NCBI GenBank assembly: GCA_036245525.1
Contig: BTPG01000004.1
Location: forward strand, 157,791,559 to 157,855,558
DNA from: Semisulcospira habei
Lineage: Eukaryota > Mollusca > Gastropoda > Semisulcospiridae
Direction: 5' to 3'
DNA: 64,000 nucleotides
The notes under the pieces are model-generated. The model was not told the DNA's origin. It worked only from the letters and a program-made list of their open reading frames with translations, and ran no database searches. The number at the start of each line of letters is the position of its first letter. The stretch's first letter is position 1. Made by a program: the position numbers and the translations under genes. This document shows positions 12,001 through 23,034 of the stretch, piece after piece.

Positions 12001-15000
12001 GTATGCATATTGAAAACAAATTTCCTCTCCTTGGTGACCACTACCATACCACTATAGTGATCATGTGCATCAAGGAATTCCTTCCATCCATAATTAAAAG
12101 GATAAATAATAAATAAATATGTAAGTGAATACATACATGAATCAATAAAAATAAATAAATAAAACATGTAATATAATAGAGAGGGCTACTATCTGTATTG
12201 TGTCTTATGCAGTCCTGATAAAGCTTAATCATAAGAGTCCTTGTGAGTACTTGAGTGCGGATTGGTTAAATTGGTTGCAAAAACTAAAATTTTATATTTA
12301 GGTGTTTAGCTGAACATGGTGATTTTGATGGAAACGGTTCGGAGATAGATTTCACTCTGCCTGGCTTGTGCTTAAGACCAGTCGGATACGAGTGTGCTTG
12401 ACCAGTTAAAAATCCCATCTCCACTAATAAAATAAATTAAAAAAAGAGCAGACCTGCACTTAGAGCCGTTAGGCTGAAAAACAGACGAACAACATGCATG
12501 TTGTATCCGGCCAAAGAATGTTGAAGATGGTCGGCAGACACATTGCACAACATGCACAAAGGGCGTTTACTTTCGATATGCTTTCCTCCCACAAAAGACC
12601 GAGTTCTGTGGAAAAGGCTGTTTTCAAGACCAGGAAAAATAACGTATTTGACGTTGATAAGATGTTCAAATCGATAATAATCTCTGTTTCAATTCAGGAG
12701 GAAAGTAAAGCTTCATCAACCGTGCGCGTCTGATTGACTTCTTTAGAAGGCTTCTCGCTGACCGCCATTTTGAAACTAGCGACGCGACTATGCTTACCGC
12801 ATTAAAATAATACTTTTAAACTTATTTTATCGTATATATGTATGCATGTTTACTTGCTGATGATTTTAATTTACTTACTGGAATAAACTTGTAACTTGTA
12901 TGCTTGAAATTTTCAATGTTATGCACAAAAAATGTCTTGCACCTTATCCGAGCGGTGTACGAGGACTGGTTCCCTCACATCGAAAAATAGCTTTCGAAAA
13001 ACACTTCTACAAAAATGTCTCCATCCTAAGGACAAATATTGTTGCCATGCATAAACTATATGGCATTAGTACTTTCGTTTCGTACCTGCAAACCATTGTT
13101 ACTCTTTTGACGAACTACTGAGTCTGCAGAAATTGCGAAAAGCTGCTGGACTACTAGGATAACTTCCAAATCTGACGATTTCGATCAAGCGCAGCACATA
13201 AATGTGCATCTCTGATTGGTTCAAATGTATTTCCGAGTCTGTTCGGCTAACTTCGTGTAGGATACAACTCGCACCTTGCAAGTTTGTTTTGTGGGCGGAT
13301 TACCGCAAGCTAAAACGCGCTGTTTAGATAAATCCGCAGAGGAATTTAGTCAACCTAGAGTGAGACTGAAGAACGTGTATAATCGTAATATACAGGAAAA
13401 CATAACTGCCCGTGTCCAGAATAGGCACAAACATCATCTGCAGCTGCGAGTCGTTTCGAAAGGCCTACGGTTTTCGCAGGTTGGTGCTCTAACGATTTGG
13501 CAAAGCATAATGTGCAAAAATCAAAGATACAACGGGCGAAATCGAAGATTTTTATGATTTTGTGTGTGAGCTGCTTGACCTTGGAGCAGAAGTGTGCATT
13601 AATAGATATCCGAAATTCTGCATTCAACGCTCAATAGAGCACTGTAGATCTGAACGAGTTAGATTCAGGAATCTCACGTCTTTCGTCAATTGTCACATCT
13701 GAATATTTTGTTCTGATCAGAAACTATCTGTACATTCATTGTGAAACACTCTCATAACTACTGACGAAACGTATATCCTACCCACAGCTCACTTGTGTTA
13801 CATTCGAAACGTGAAATGAATTTGCCAGCGCAAGGAAACACAGATGTGCTTGATAACGATAATGAACATTGTGCACAGGTCCGTTCGTAGCGAGAAAGTG
13901 TCAGGATTTCGGCCGTATCACGTCCCGCATAAATGTCACCCAAAACTCGTGTTTGCTGGAATGATAGTCCAACATCATATGCACAAGCAAAGACTCAATT
14001 TATATGATTTTCCATTGTAAAAAAATAAATGTACATCATACACGTATTTGTTTCCTTTGGTCAAAGAGGTTACAAAGTACACTGTGAATGTTCTGAACTC
14101 AGGCAAGATGCAGCTGTTATTGTGATGGCGTAGGTGTGATTCTGCAGTAAACCAGCATGGTCCAAATTATAACATGCAGCCTCATTAGTATGGTTTGTGT
14201 TTTTCATCTTCCACAACAATTACCATGAGCATGCAAAATGGGTGTGTGTGAGGTGTGATGTGAACAGGATGCTTTTTTTTTTTTTAAAGCTGTATGCGCG
14301 TTTCATGAACTAACTGATTTATATATTGTCAGACATACAAGATGTTTAATACTTTATTTACTTGTGGTAAATCATTATGTTTTCATTACGAATTCAGTCT
14401 CTCCTATTTCAATTAATGTAACAACTGGCTACGGCCTGTGCATGCAATGAACACAGTGCAGGGTATGTAACAAACTAGAGTGCAGCTTCTGATGCTTTAG
14501 AAACAGCACTACTCCTCAACGCTGACAGATCTCTAAACCATTTTTCAGTCTTCAACATAGTATATTTAGCATTAACAGTTTGTGTAAACTGCACAGATGT
14601 ACAAGCATAATGTGTATATGCTGAAACACAAGAAAGCCATACATGTAAACTCGAGTGAGACAAGGGTTCATGTATATTTACCCTTGGCTTACCCTTCCGA
14701 CTTTTAGGAATGTTGAACAATGATAGAAATTGAATCTTTTTTCCGTGTTGAGGAAGCCCAACGTCATCTGCTGCCACAGTAAACACACACAGATACTCTT
14801 ACAACGACAAAACAGCCCGGACAGATTGATTTTCACCAGTGAGTCACACTTTGACAAGTGCAACAACATCTAAGTTAGGAACCTATGGTTGTGAGTATGG
14901 GCCCTGACAAATACTGCCAATTACTGTACCAACTTTCTGCTTACATCTACCGAGCATTCTGTCTGAATACCAGTTTTCTGCGTAAAGCGTATACGGTGGA

Positions 15001-15420
15001 AATCAAACAGGCACTGGGGTGCTTCATTAGTGCCTCATTGTGTCTACACGAGGTAACGTTGATTCATAATACCTAATCTACATTGGTTTCCTTGGTGATC
15101 CTAGCAATTTAGAATGTTGTTAAAATGGTTTACTGTCACTAAGCAGTTGTGACATTAGTGCTTATTAACAAACTGGACGCAATAAGTGTGCAGGCTGAGT
15201 ACAACAAGCAATACTCACTAAGCATGCAAAACTAAAAGCATCGGGGTGTAGGTCATAATACACACAAGTTTGCATGTCTGCACAGCATAAAGGTTTTATC
15301 ATGTGAAAAACATCATAAGCCAACGATTTCAGGTGACATGTTAGAGTTGTGTATGATGGGGAAAAAACGGCACATTACTGAAACTTTAATTGTTTTTGCG
15401 GGTTTTTCAAAATTGTAATT
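9051..15420. other. Long stretch without a recognisable gene
   Basis: No exon, RNA gene or transposon protein is recognised. A short dispersed-repeat-like phrase occurs at about 9,486-9,590 ('attggggtttaacaccgagc'). Poly-G lies at 10,850-10,862. CpGs are more frequent from about 11,100 to 11,760 and again near 12,740-12,800, with CCAT/ATGGC-type motifs ('gccatctttga' at 11,687, 'ccaaaatggcagcg' at 11,744, 'gccattttg' at 12,762), which could mark promoters, but no transcript or exon can be shown. Upstream exons of the phosphagen kinase gene were sought here and not found. Confidence 0.4.
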
Positions 15421-15466
15421 TTTTTTTTTTTTTTTTTTTTTTTTTTGGGGGGGGGGGGGGGGGGGT
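15421..15466. repeat. Poly-T / poly-G homopolymer junction
   Basis: A run of about 26 T is directly followed by about 19 G. It looks like low-complexity repeat or an uncertain assembly patch. Confidence 0.6.
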
Positions 15467-15732
15467 GGTACATACTGAGGAAACAAATATCTGAAAATGT
15501 ACTTGTCAGATGATAGTTAAATTTTACACGCAAGTTCACAAATGAGTTTATTGTGGAATGTCAGTGCCGAGTGTTTAATTTCAGCCTAGTTTGGGAGGTA
15601 TGAATAGCTTCCCTTCTTAACATACTCAAAAAATGACCAAAACAAAAACATACATATAATTTATTTTTTCAAAACTAGGAAAGATATTCAAAACCGCCTC
15701 TGACATTCTATAATGATTATATCAGTTGATGT

Positions 15733-15931
<199 letters not shown>

Positions 15932-16189
15932 TACCAAATTTGGCTTTTCAGAAGCATCAAAGATATAGCCGAACTTTGTTTCCTTAGCAACCAGGTGTAA
16001 CGGTCACTTAGTGTTCGTTGCCATGGCAACGGTGAGCCTTCCTGACTAAATGAGCATGTCGGAGCGTCAAGGACAGACAAATACTGATTCTAAGGATATA
16101 CAATAAAACATATGTCCTTAAACTAACAAAATTGCGCTGAGGTGCCCTAGCTCGCCTTAAATCTGGCATTATCTTAGAGACTACTAAAA

Positions 16190-16830
16190 CCACAGACTTG
16201 AAACTTAGCCCAAGGACACTTTTTGGCAAAACCTTTCTAAACGTACCGATTTTACTGACCTCTCTCAAAGGTCAAGTTCACAGGGGTCCAGAAATAGGAC
16301 AAATGCTTTTCACATTTTTGTTTTTCAACGTCAAACCGAATTTTGGTACAGAGATACCTGATGATAAGACATTTCTACTCATACTACAGTCGACTTCTCT
16401 TATGACAAGCTCGGGCATAACAAATGTCGAATATAACAACACTTTTTTTCCGACAGCACTTTTTCACTTCTTCGCTTATTACAAACTTCCGATATAACAA
16501 CCAGAACATTTGGGACCCCATGTGAATTGTTATACCCAAAGTTTACTGTCCTTTGGTAGAACCCTCGAAACGGTCAAGGCTCACAAGAGGTCTGCAAATG
16601 TGAAAAAAATGCAAATTGTAGGTAGAATTTTAGTGTTTTCTTGTTGTATTTTGTGGGGGGTTTTTGTTGTTTTTTTTTTTTCAGACTTTTCAATCACATT
16701 TGGTACAAAGGAGCTGAAGAAAAGACCTTTTAATGCAAGCTAATTTAGTTGACCCCTCACAAAGGTCAAGGGTCACGGGGCTTGACAGATGTGCAAAAAA
16801 TGCATACATTTTGAGAAAAAAAAACCAGGG
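16190..16830 (+). repeat. Outlying dispersed-repeat block with a transposon-end-like patch
   Basis: Phrases such as 'ggtacagagatacctgatga', 'tctcaaaggtcaag' and 'caaaggtcaagggtcacggg' match the 1,430-8,160 family. Inside it, about 16,388-16,520 reads 'cagtcgacttctcttatgac' with repeated 'ataacaa' phrases, resembling the terminal region of a pogo/Tigger-type DNA transposon. That resemblance is from memory and weak. Confidence 0.35.
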
Positions 16831-16833
16831 ATT

Positions 16834-17877
16834 TCGCAAGTATGCTGACGATACTGAACTGTCAAAAAGTAGCGCGCCTAGCCATTTCAGCTCCGCTAAG
16901 ATGAGCGTACAGTGTTGTATAGACGACGTCCTGTCCTGGATGACTAGCAACAAACTCAAGCTTAACACTGACAAAACCGAAGTCATGCCTGCCGGCTCTC
17001 AGTCTCGCCTTAGTCTGATTGACGGCGAGTCCGCAAACATTGGTGGCTGCAGCGTTCCCTTCCAGAAATGTGTCAAATATCTGGGTGTGAAGATTGATTC
17101 GACGCTCTACATGCATGATCATATCAGTAGCGTCTGCCGAGCTGGTTTCCTTGAGCAGCGCAGAATTTCTTCCCTCAGACCGTATCTCACAGAAAGTGCG
17201 GCGTCAAGACTTGTAAATGCATTGATTACTTCCAGGCTCGATTATTGCAATTCTGTACTGGCAGGTTTACCAGCAAACCAGATTTCACGCTTGCAGATGA
17301 ATCAGAACAATGCGGCGCGTCTCATCTTGAAGAAACGAAAGAGAGACCACTTTACGCCTCTACTGAAGCAGCTGCACTGGCTGCCCGTCAAATTCCGCTG
17401 CCAATACAAAAATGCAATTTTCGCCTATCGGCATTTTGACAGATCTCTCCCACCGTACCGCTCTGCCAAGCTGTCTGCTTATCAGCCATCACGCACCCTC
17501 TGTTCCTCTAGTGTAAAACTGTTAAAAATCCCGAAGCTTAACATGAAAACTGTCGGGGAGCGTTCTTTCACCTTTTTAGCCCCAAGTGAGTGGAACTCTC
17601 TGCCAACGGACTTGCGGCATCTGCCCACATTGTCAAAGCTCACTTAAAGATTTTTCTTTTTTGTCGGGCATTTAACACTTAGCTCATATTTAGCTAACTG
17701 TTGACTGACTGCCACTTATTCTGATACCAGAGGAAGTGAATGTAAGGTGTTGGGAAGGGATGGAGTGGTTTAAGGTAGTGTATAATTGTGCGTGTGTGTC
17801 TGAGAGAAAGGGTGTGCCCTTGTGCATGCGCAGTGAGTCCAGTGTTTTCCTGGAGAACAGCTCTATACAAGAACTAT

Positions 17878-17930
<53 letters not shown>
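16834..17930 (+). pseudogene. 5'-truncated LINE: reverse transcriptase C-terminal half (L2/CR1/Jockey-like)
   Basis: The frame opens at the catalytic YADD box ('KYADDTELSK') and runs to a stop at 17,647. Downstream landmarks are typical of non-LTR reverse transcriptases: 'CIDDVLSWMTSNKLKLN', 'DKTEVM', 'KYLGVKID', 'SRLDYCNSVLAGLP', 'LQMNQNNAARLI', 'HWLPV' and 'PSEWNSLP'. Everything upstream of YADD (endonuclease and RT fingers/palm) is missing, the usual 5' truncation of a LINE insertion. A ~230-bp 3' untranslated stretch leads to an (ATT)n tail at 17,880-17,933, which fits an L2/CR1-type microsatellite tail. The remaining frame has no internal stop. Clade assignment is tentative. Confidence 0.8.

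Positions 17931-17933
<3 letters not shown>
17880..17933. repeat. (ATT)n microsatellite
   Basis: About 18 ATT units. It sits between the 3' end of a + strand LINE and the 3' end of a - strand LINE, so it may be the shared or fused tail of both. Confidence 0.9.
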
Positions 17934-17934
<1 letters not shown>

Positions 17935-19935
17935 TCTTGGCTTGACTTCGCGAACGAAGATTTTATAGGAGTTGCCCACGACGTCTGCAGGCTTGTTCGT
18001 GGCTGCGGAGGCCAATCCGGGACAGGCAGGTTCGACCGCAGTGGCTGCAGGGGGAGGTATGGCCAGGGTTCTGAGTTGCAGCATCTCTGTTTTTTCTCCT
18101 GAGCCGCTTGTCCTTAAGGCTAGCTCTGCGAGAGTCCTCAAAGGAGACAGCTGCCTTGTAAATGGTGGAGCGCCAGGTGTCACGGTCCACAGCAAGCGAA
18201 GACCACTGGTGGTGGTCGATTTGGCAGGCACTAAGTGACTTCTTGAGACAGTCTTTGTATCTCTTCTTTGGTGCCCCTCTGTCACGGTGTCCAGTAGCAA
18301 GCTCGCCGAACAGGGTGATCTTTGGTAGGCGATGATCCTCCATCCTGGAGACATGCCCCGCCCAGCGGAGCTGTGTCCGCAGCAGCAAAGCCTCGATGCT
18401 CACAGTTTCAGCCTGTTCAAGGACCTCGACGTTCGTGACATAGTCACTCCAGTGAATGCCCAGAATGGTGCGCAGGCAGCGCTGGTGGAAGCGTTCGAGG
18501 AGTCGTAGTTGGCTGCGGTAGAGGGCCCAGGACTCGGAACCATACAGCAGGGTAGTGAAGACCACAGCTCTGCACAAGCTGATCTTGGTGCCTGTTTTCA
18601 GCTGTTGATTGTGCCACACCCGCTTGAAAAGTCGCCCGAAAGCGCTGTTCGCTTTGCCAGCCTGCTGTCAAGCTCCTTGTCCAGCTTGGCGTCCGACGTG
18701 ATAATGCAGCCAAGGTAAGTAAACTGGTGCACTGACTTTAGTTCAGACTCGCCAATGGTGATGTGAGGAGGGCGATACACTGTCTTGGGTGCCGGCTGAT
18801 GGAGGACCTCTGTCTTTTTCAGACTGACCTCGAGTCCAAAGAGCTGCCAGGCAGCGTCTGCGAAACTGGACGTGATGCGCTGCAAGGCTCTCTCTGTGTG
18901 TGCAACGAGGGCAGCGTCATCAGCAAAAAGCAGCTCACTAATCAGTTGGTCTAGGGTTTTCGTGTGGGCCTGCAGTCGTCTGAGGTTGAACAGGCTGCCA
19001 TCGAGACGATACCTGATGTACACTGCATCGTCATCATCAAGGTCCACTGTGGCCTGCTTCAACATCATGCTAAAAAAGATGGTGAAGAGGGTCGGTGCCA
19101 GCACACAACCCTGCTTTACGCCGTTGAGAATAGGGAATGGTTCGGAGAGGTCATTGTTGAGTCTGACCTGGCCTTGCTGGTCCTCGTGTAGCTGGACAAT
19201 CATGCTGAGGAACTTTGGGGTCAGCCAAGTCGCTCCAGGATCTGCCACATGCCTTGCCTGCTGACAGTGTCGAACGCTTTTGTTAGGTCCACAAACGTTA
19301 TGTACAGCCCTTTGTTCTGCTCGCGGCACTTCTCCTGAAGCTGTCTCAGCACAAAGACCATATCGGTGGTGCTCCTGTTTGCTCTGAAGCCACACTGGCC
19401 CTCTGGGAGGTGGTCTTCAGCGATGGCAGGTACCAGCCGATTCAGGAGCAGCCTTGCAAGAATTTTCCCAGCAATGGACAGCAAGGTAATTCCCCGATAG
19501 TTGGAACAGTCAGACTTCTCGCCTTTGTTCTTGTACAGGGTGATAACGACAGCATCACGGAGATCCTTTGGTAGTGTTCCTTCCTCCCAGCAGCAAAGAA
19601 AGAGGTCGTGGAGCTTGTTGTACAGTGCTGTGCCTCCATGTTTCCAGGTCTCTGGCGGTATTCCATCAATGCCTGCTGCTTTGCCACTCTTGAGCTGGTG
19701 GATGGCTGTGAGGGTCTCTTCAGCGGTGGGCGGTTCGTCCAATTCAACCTTTACTGGGAGTTGTGGGATTTGTAGGACGACTGCTTCTTGAACAGTGCGC
19801 TCAGCGCTGAAGAGGCTCTGAAAGTACTCCGACCAGCGGTTCAAGATGGAGGTATTATCTGTGAGGAGTGCCTGGCCATTCGCGCTTCGCAGGGGACTTT
19901 GTACCAGGTGCTTGGGGCCATACACTGCTTTCAGT
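17935..19935 (-). pseudogene. LINE, RT plus C-terminal zinc-finger region (family C, copy 1)
   Basis: Reading leftward from 19,925, the frame gives 'GKAAGIDGIPPETWK', 'LYKNKGEKSDCSNYRGITLL', 'GQCGFRANRST' and 'FVDLTKAFDTVSR', then breaks near 19,222 where the second copy of this family at 48,250 has one more C. A second frame carries 'NGVKQGCVLAPTLFTIFF', 'LLFADDAALVAHT' (the YADD-equivalent box) and 'FTYLGCIIT'. A third frame (18,619-17,963) carries 'LLYGSESWALY', 'LRWAGHVSRMED' and a terminal CCHH finger ('CSHCGRTCLSRIGLRSHEQAC'-like pattern). Together this is the RT and 3' half of one element, 5'-truncated (no endonuclease). (ATT)n flanks both ends. It lies just upstream of the kinase exons. 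Confidence 0.85.
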
Positions 19936-20209
19936 GCTTTTATTATTATTATTATGGTACGAAAGGTACCCCTTTACTTATGTTAAAAACACCTGTACAC
20001 TTCTTCGTTTCAGTGAAATGTCAAAGTCACAAAAGTAAGACTAAGTACATGGATCAGTCATATACGTGAGCCATTAGGGCCTTACTTTTCTCGTTTTGTA
20101 TGATTTAATCAAAGAATCAGATGAAGCAAGCGTTAACAGAATCAGTATAGACAACAAAGGGAATCACAAAATGTAAGAGACACAAGTAAGCGAACAATCA
20201 GACCCCTTT

Positions 20210-20320
20210 TCCCTTTTTCAATCAATCAGGCAATGGATGAATGGATTAATGGATAGATGGATGAATTAATGAATGGATGGATCCATCCATCCATCCATCC
20301 ATCCATCAATCAATCAATCA
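20210..20320. repeat. Inverted tetranucleotide microsatellite beside a splice acceptor
   Basis: An (ATGG/ATTA)n half followed by a (ATCC)n then (ATCA)n half makes the tract partly self-complementary. It ends 12 bases before the acceptor AG of the kinase exon at 20,333, so it occupies the usual branch-point and polypyrimidine position. Confidence 0.85.
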
Positions 20321-20332
20321 ATCTCTGGACAG

Positions 20333-20498
20333 GTTTTTGAAAGCAGCTGGGGGGTATGCTGACTGGCCTGTGGGGCGCGGGATCTATCAATCGCTCCACA
20401 AGAAGTTCCTGGTGTGGGTGAACGGAGAGGACCATCTCCGACTCATCTCCATGCAACCGGGAGGGAACCTCAAGGAGGTCTACCTGCGCCTTGTCACG
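20333..20498 (+). CDS. Phosphagen kinase (arginine-kinase type), internal exon
   Basis: This exon encodes part of the catalytic domain of an ATP:guanido phosphotransferase, which reversibly moves phosphate between ATP and a guanidino compound (arginine in most molluscs) as a cytosolic energy buffer. Key residues: '[18 protein letters not shown]' and '[20 protein letters not shown]', the family's nucleotide-binding core around GRGI and the NEEDH-type box (here NGEDH). The acceptor is 'ctggac-ag' with a split Arg codon (phase 2), and the donor is GT at 20,499 after a full Thr codon (phase 0), matching the phase-0 acceptor of the next exon at 22,006. Family proteins need about 200 residues before this point; those exons are not recognised in the window. 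It could be a paralogue for another guanidino substrate. Confidence 0.9.
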
Positions 20499-20544
20499 GT
20501 ACAGTGTTCTTGCTATATGGTGTTGTCTTAATGGATTTTAACTA

Positions 20545-21190
20545 ATAATAATAATTACGGTATTTATAATGCGCTTATCTTATAATAATTATAACTCTAA
20601 GCGCGCACTCACAACTCGCGCACGCAATCGCACGCTTTAGACAACGACTCACGAACCACAAATAGTGAAATATATACGACAGTCTGCTTAGGTTGGGGAG
20701 TGTGGTGGTATAGTGCTAGAACTGTTGAAAGAGGTGAGTTTTGAGGGCGGACTGGAAGGAGGAGAGAGAGTGTTTCTGACGGAGAGAGAGTGGGAGAGTG
20801 TTCCAGAAGGATGGACCGTATACTGAGAAGGAGCGGGGGCTGAAAGTGCTGAGTTTAGTGCGGGGGATGTGGAGGCGAAGAGGGTCGGAGGCGGAGCGGA
20901 GGGAGCGGGGAGGAGTGTAGGGGTGAAGTAAGTTTGAGAGATGGGCGGGAGCGCAGTTGTTCAGGGATTTGTAGCAGACGGACAGAATCTTGTATTGGAT
21001 GCGTTGGGGGATGGGAAACCAGTGAAGGAGTTTAAGCAGGGGAGTGATGTGGTCGGAGTTTTTCTTTCTGAGGACGAGGAGGGCAGCATTGTTCTGGACG
21101 CGCTGGATAGTGAAAGTGGTGGAGTGAGGGAGGCCGGAAAGGAGAGAGTTGCAGTAGTCAATGCGAGATAGGATCAAGTTTGGTGGCAAC
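20545..21190 (-). pseudogene. LINE 3' fragment, RT C-terminal region (L2/CR1-like)
   Basis: A - strand frame (21,189-20,716) contains 'LSRIDYCNSLLSGLP', 'QRVQNNAALLVL', 'HITPLLKLLHWFPI' and 'PSFWNTLPLSLR', the region downstream of the RT catalytic boxes. It shares this architecture with the LINE at 16.8-17.9 kb. Its 3' end is at the left, where 'gcgcattataaataccgtaa' is followed by a (TTA)n tail on the - strand. It is strongly 5'-truncated and sits in the intron between the first two kinase exons, antisense to the gene. Confidence 0.75.
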
Positions 21191-22005
21191 TCAAAAAGAC
21201 TCTCTAGTACTTTAAAAAATGTCGTCCTAGCAACATTTTTATCATCTTGGATGCTGCAAATGTGGAATGCTTGCTACTGTCGAGGTTGTGAAACATTGTC
21301 TGTGTGTAATCAAGTGGGGACTTTGATAAGTCTTGCATGTTTTCGAATGTAAAACCTTCAGAATCCAGTTTGAGAAAGATATGCTAAATTACTTGTAGTA
21401 ATGATTAACCAGCGGCACCTGTCCAGTTGGCGTTGAAATGAGGCTGTACACTGGTGTGTCGGGCTTTACTGGGCCTCAGGGAACTCTGGGAAATTTGAAT
21501 GAACTATACACAATCAAACCTAACAAATGTTTATGCCTATATGCGCTTGAAGTAAGTAGATATGCAGAAATTTCATGCTGCAAACTTGAACGAATGTTGC
21601 CATCTGTTTGTCTGTATCGGGCCATCCGTAAGATAGAGGAAGTTCTTTGCCACTTGCTGACTCTGTTCCTATCGACATAGCGTGGATTGATGGGGTTATT
21701 CGGTGTGGAATTTACCCTGCTTTCAAAGACATAAATTTTGCATCCACTGGCACTGAAAGGGTTTACAAGGACGGTGGTGCAGGAATTTTTCATGCGAGAG
21801 ATGAGCTCAGTTTTTTTGCTGGAGAAAATCTACGCTGGCATCGTCAGACGCCTCAACCGGATCATTCCACCTGCAAACTGCATAGATTTTCTTGAGCCCC
21901 AGCAGGATGTAGGGGGGTTTGGGACGAGGGGGTGGTGATTTTGCGGGGCATGAAATTCCAAGCATTTTCTCAGTAGGATTTATATCTTTAATTGTCCCAT
22001 TACAG
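21191..22005 (+). other. Remainder of a kinase intron, nothing recognised
   Basis: Apart from the intron acceptor ('ttgtcccattacag', ending 22,005) I see no exon, RNA gene or named repeat. Confidence 0.5.
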
Positions 22006-22186
22006 GCCATCCGTCAGCTGGAGAAGAAGCTGCCATTCGCTAAGATGAAGGGTCTTGGTTACCTGACCTTCTGCCCCTCCAACTTAGGCACTACCCTCCG
22101 CGCATCTGTGCACATCAGGATCCCGAAGCTGTCCGCGTCTCCCCAGTTCAAAGCCTTTTGTGACAAACACAACATTCAGGCCAGAG
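22006..22186 (+). CDS. Phosphagen kinase (arginine-kinase type), catalytic-cysteine exon
   Basis: The exon encodes 'LTFCPSNLGTTLRASVHI', the signature loop of ATP:guanido phosphotransferases. The Cys of CPSNLGT is the conserved active-site cysteine that helps position the guanidino substrate, and the Arg of RASVHI belongs to the phosphate-binding arginine cluster. The exon starts in phase 0 after 'attacag', consistent with the donor at 20,499, and ends after one base of a Gly codon (phase 1) at a canonical 'gtatgt' donor. The last exon at 34,329 begins with the remaining two bases of that Gly codon. There is no stop or frameshift, so the exon appears functional. The following intron is 12,142 bp and contains the Polinton-type fragment. 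Confidence 0.93.
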
Positions 22187-22289
22187 GTATGTGTTCCAGG
22201 TAGTTCACTAGCCAAGGGCTCCATCGGTACCAGTTTGGCAGGCAAATAAACTCATGGGCGTCTGGCACTATGTATGACCATAAAGTTTA

Positions 22290-22360
22290 ATAATAATAAT
22301 AATAAAGGTAATTTGTATAGCGCCTAATCACCAAGGTGCTCTAGGCGCTTTACAATCACA
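22290..22360 (+). repeat. SINE/LINE tail with '(TAA)n ... tatagcgcc ... ggcgctttaca'
   Basis: After (TAATAA)n comes 'atttgtatagcgcc' and, 18 bases on, 'taggcgctttaca'. The two halves pair (gcgcc/ggcgc). This resembles conserved 3' tails of L2/CR1-mobilised SINEs in marine invertebrates. Only the tail is recognised. Confidence 0.5.
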
Positions 22361-22506
22361 GTAATGAAACAGTGAAGCAAAATACAAAAACAAGCACATA
22401 CATTACAAAAAAAAAAAAAACCCAAACCCCCCCCCCCCCAAAAAAAAAAAAAACAACATTACAACAACAACAAAAAAAAATACATTGATTTACAAGGAGC
22501 AGAAAA

Positions 22507-22516
<10 letters not shown>

Positions 22517-22586
<70 letters not shown>
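22517..22586. repeat. (CA)n microsatellite, about 70 bp
   Basis: Pure CA dinucleotides, followed by three or four copies of 'actatac'. A- and C-homopolymers precede it (22,408-22,454). Confidence 0.95.
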
Positions 22587-22587
<1 letters not shown>

Positions 22588-22866
22588 TACACTATACACT
22601 ATACACTATAGTCTTGTACACTATACAAGATAATGTTATGTACCCACTCCATATTTTTTTTCACTTCTTTGACACATGTACTGACATAGTGTATAACAAG
22701 CAAATTAATTATTCATGAGCTTTTGCTTGTTATACTTTACTTCCCGAAAAACATTGTGGCCCTGGCCAGCAAAGTTGTTGATTGATTCTCGAGCGGAGCC
22801 AGGGTCTTACGAAATAAATCACAAAATACTGTTCTGCTGTTAGTGTTTAATGCATCATTTTCAACT

Positions 22867-23004
22867 ATGACAAACTTAACACTGATTATGGCAGTCTTGT
22901 TACTTCAGTCATTTCGCCAACTTGGTATTGGAGATAAACAGTTACCACCTCATCTTTCTAGTGCTCTTCATGATGCGCAAACAAGGTTGCCAACTGGACA
23001 GTAA
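22867..23004 (+). CDS. Small 45-residue reading frame before the coiled-coil gene
   Basis: A short frame starts with 'MTNLTLIMAVLLLQSFRQLG' and ends six bases before the next start codon at 23,011. Its position, hydrophobic start and tight spacing suggest a small viral-type protein. However, part of its sequence (22,889-22,915) is the exact reverse complement of the start of the downstream gene, so it may instead be a rearrangement product. I do not recognise a family. Confidence 0.3.
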   Translation: MTNLTLIMAVLLLQSFRQLGIGDKQLPPHLSSALHDAQTRLPTGQ

Positions 23005-23034
23005 ATTGAAATGACTGAAGTAACAAGACTGCCA
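22889..23034. repeat. 27-bp perfect inverted repeat around a gene start
   Basis: The 27 bases at 22,889-22,915 are the exact reverse complement of 23,008-23,034, with about 92 bases between. The right arm contains the start codon and first eight codons of the coiled-coil gene at 23,011. Confidence 0.85.

Noticed and set aside
12372..13627. Several overlapping frames of 60-90 codons
   Set aside because: They occur on both strands, without motifs or codon bias, in sequence with no sign of exons.
18598..19395. Independent host genes inside the LINE C copy
   Set aside because: Frames are consecutive pieces of one RT separated by single-base indels relative to the copy at 47.7 kb.
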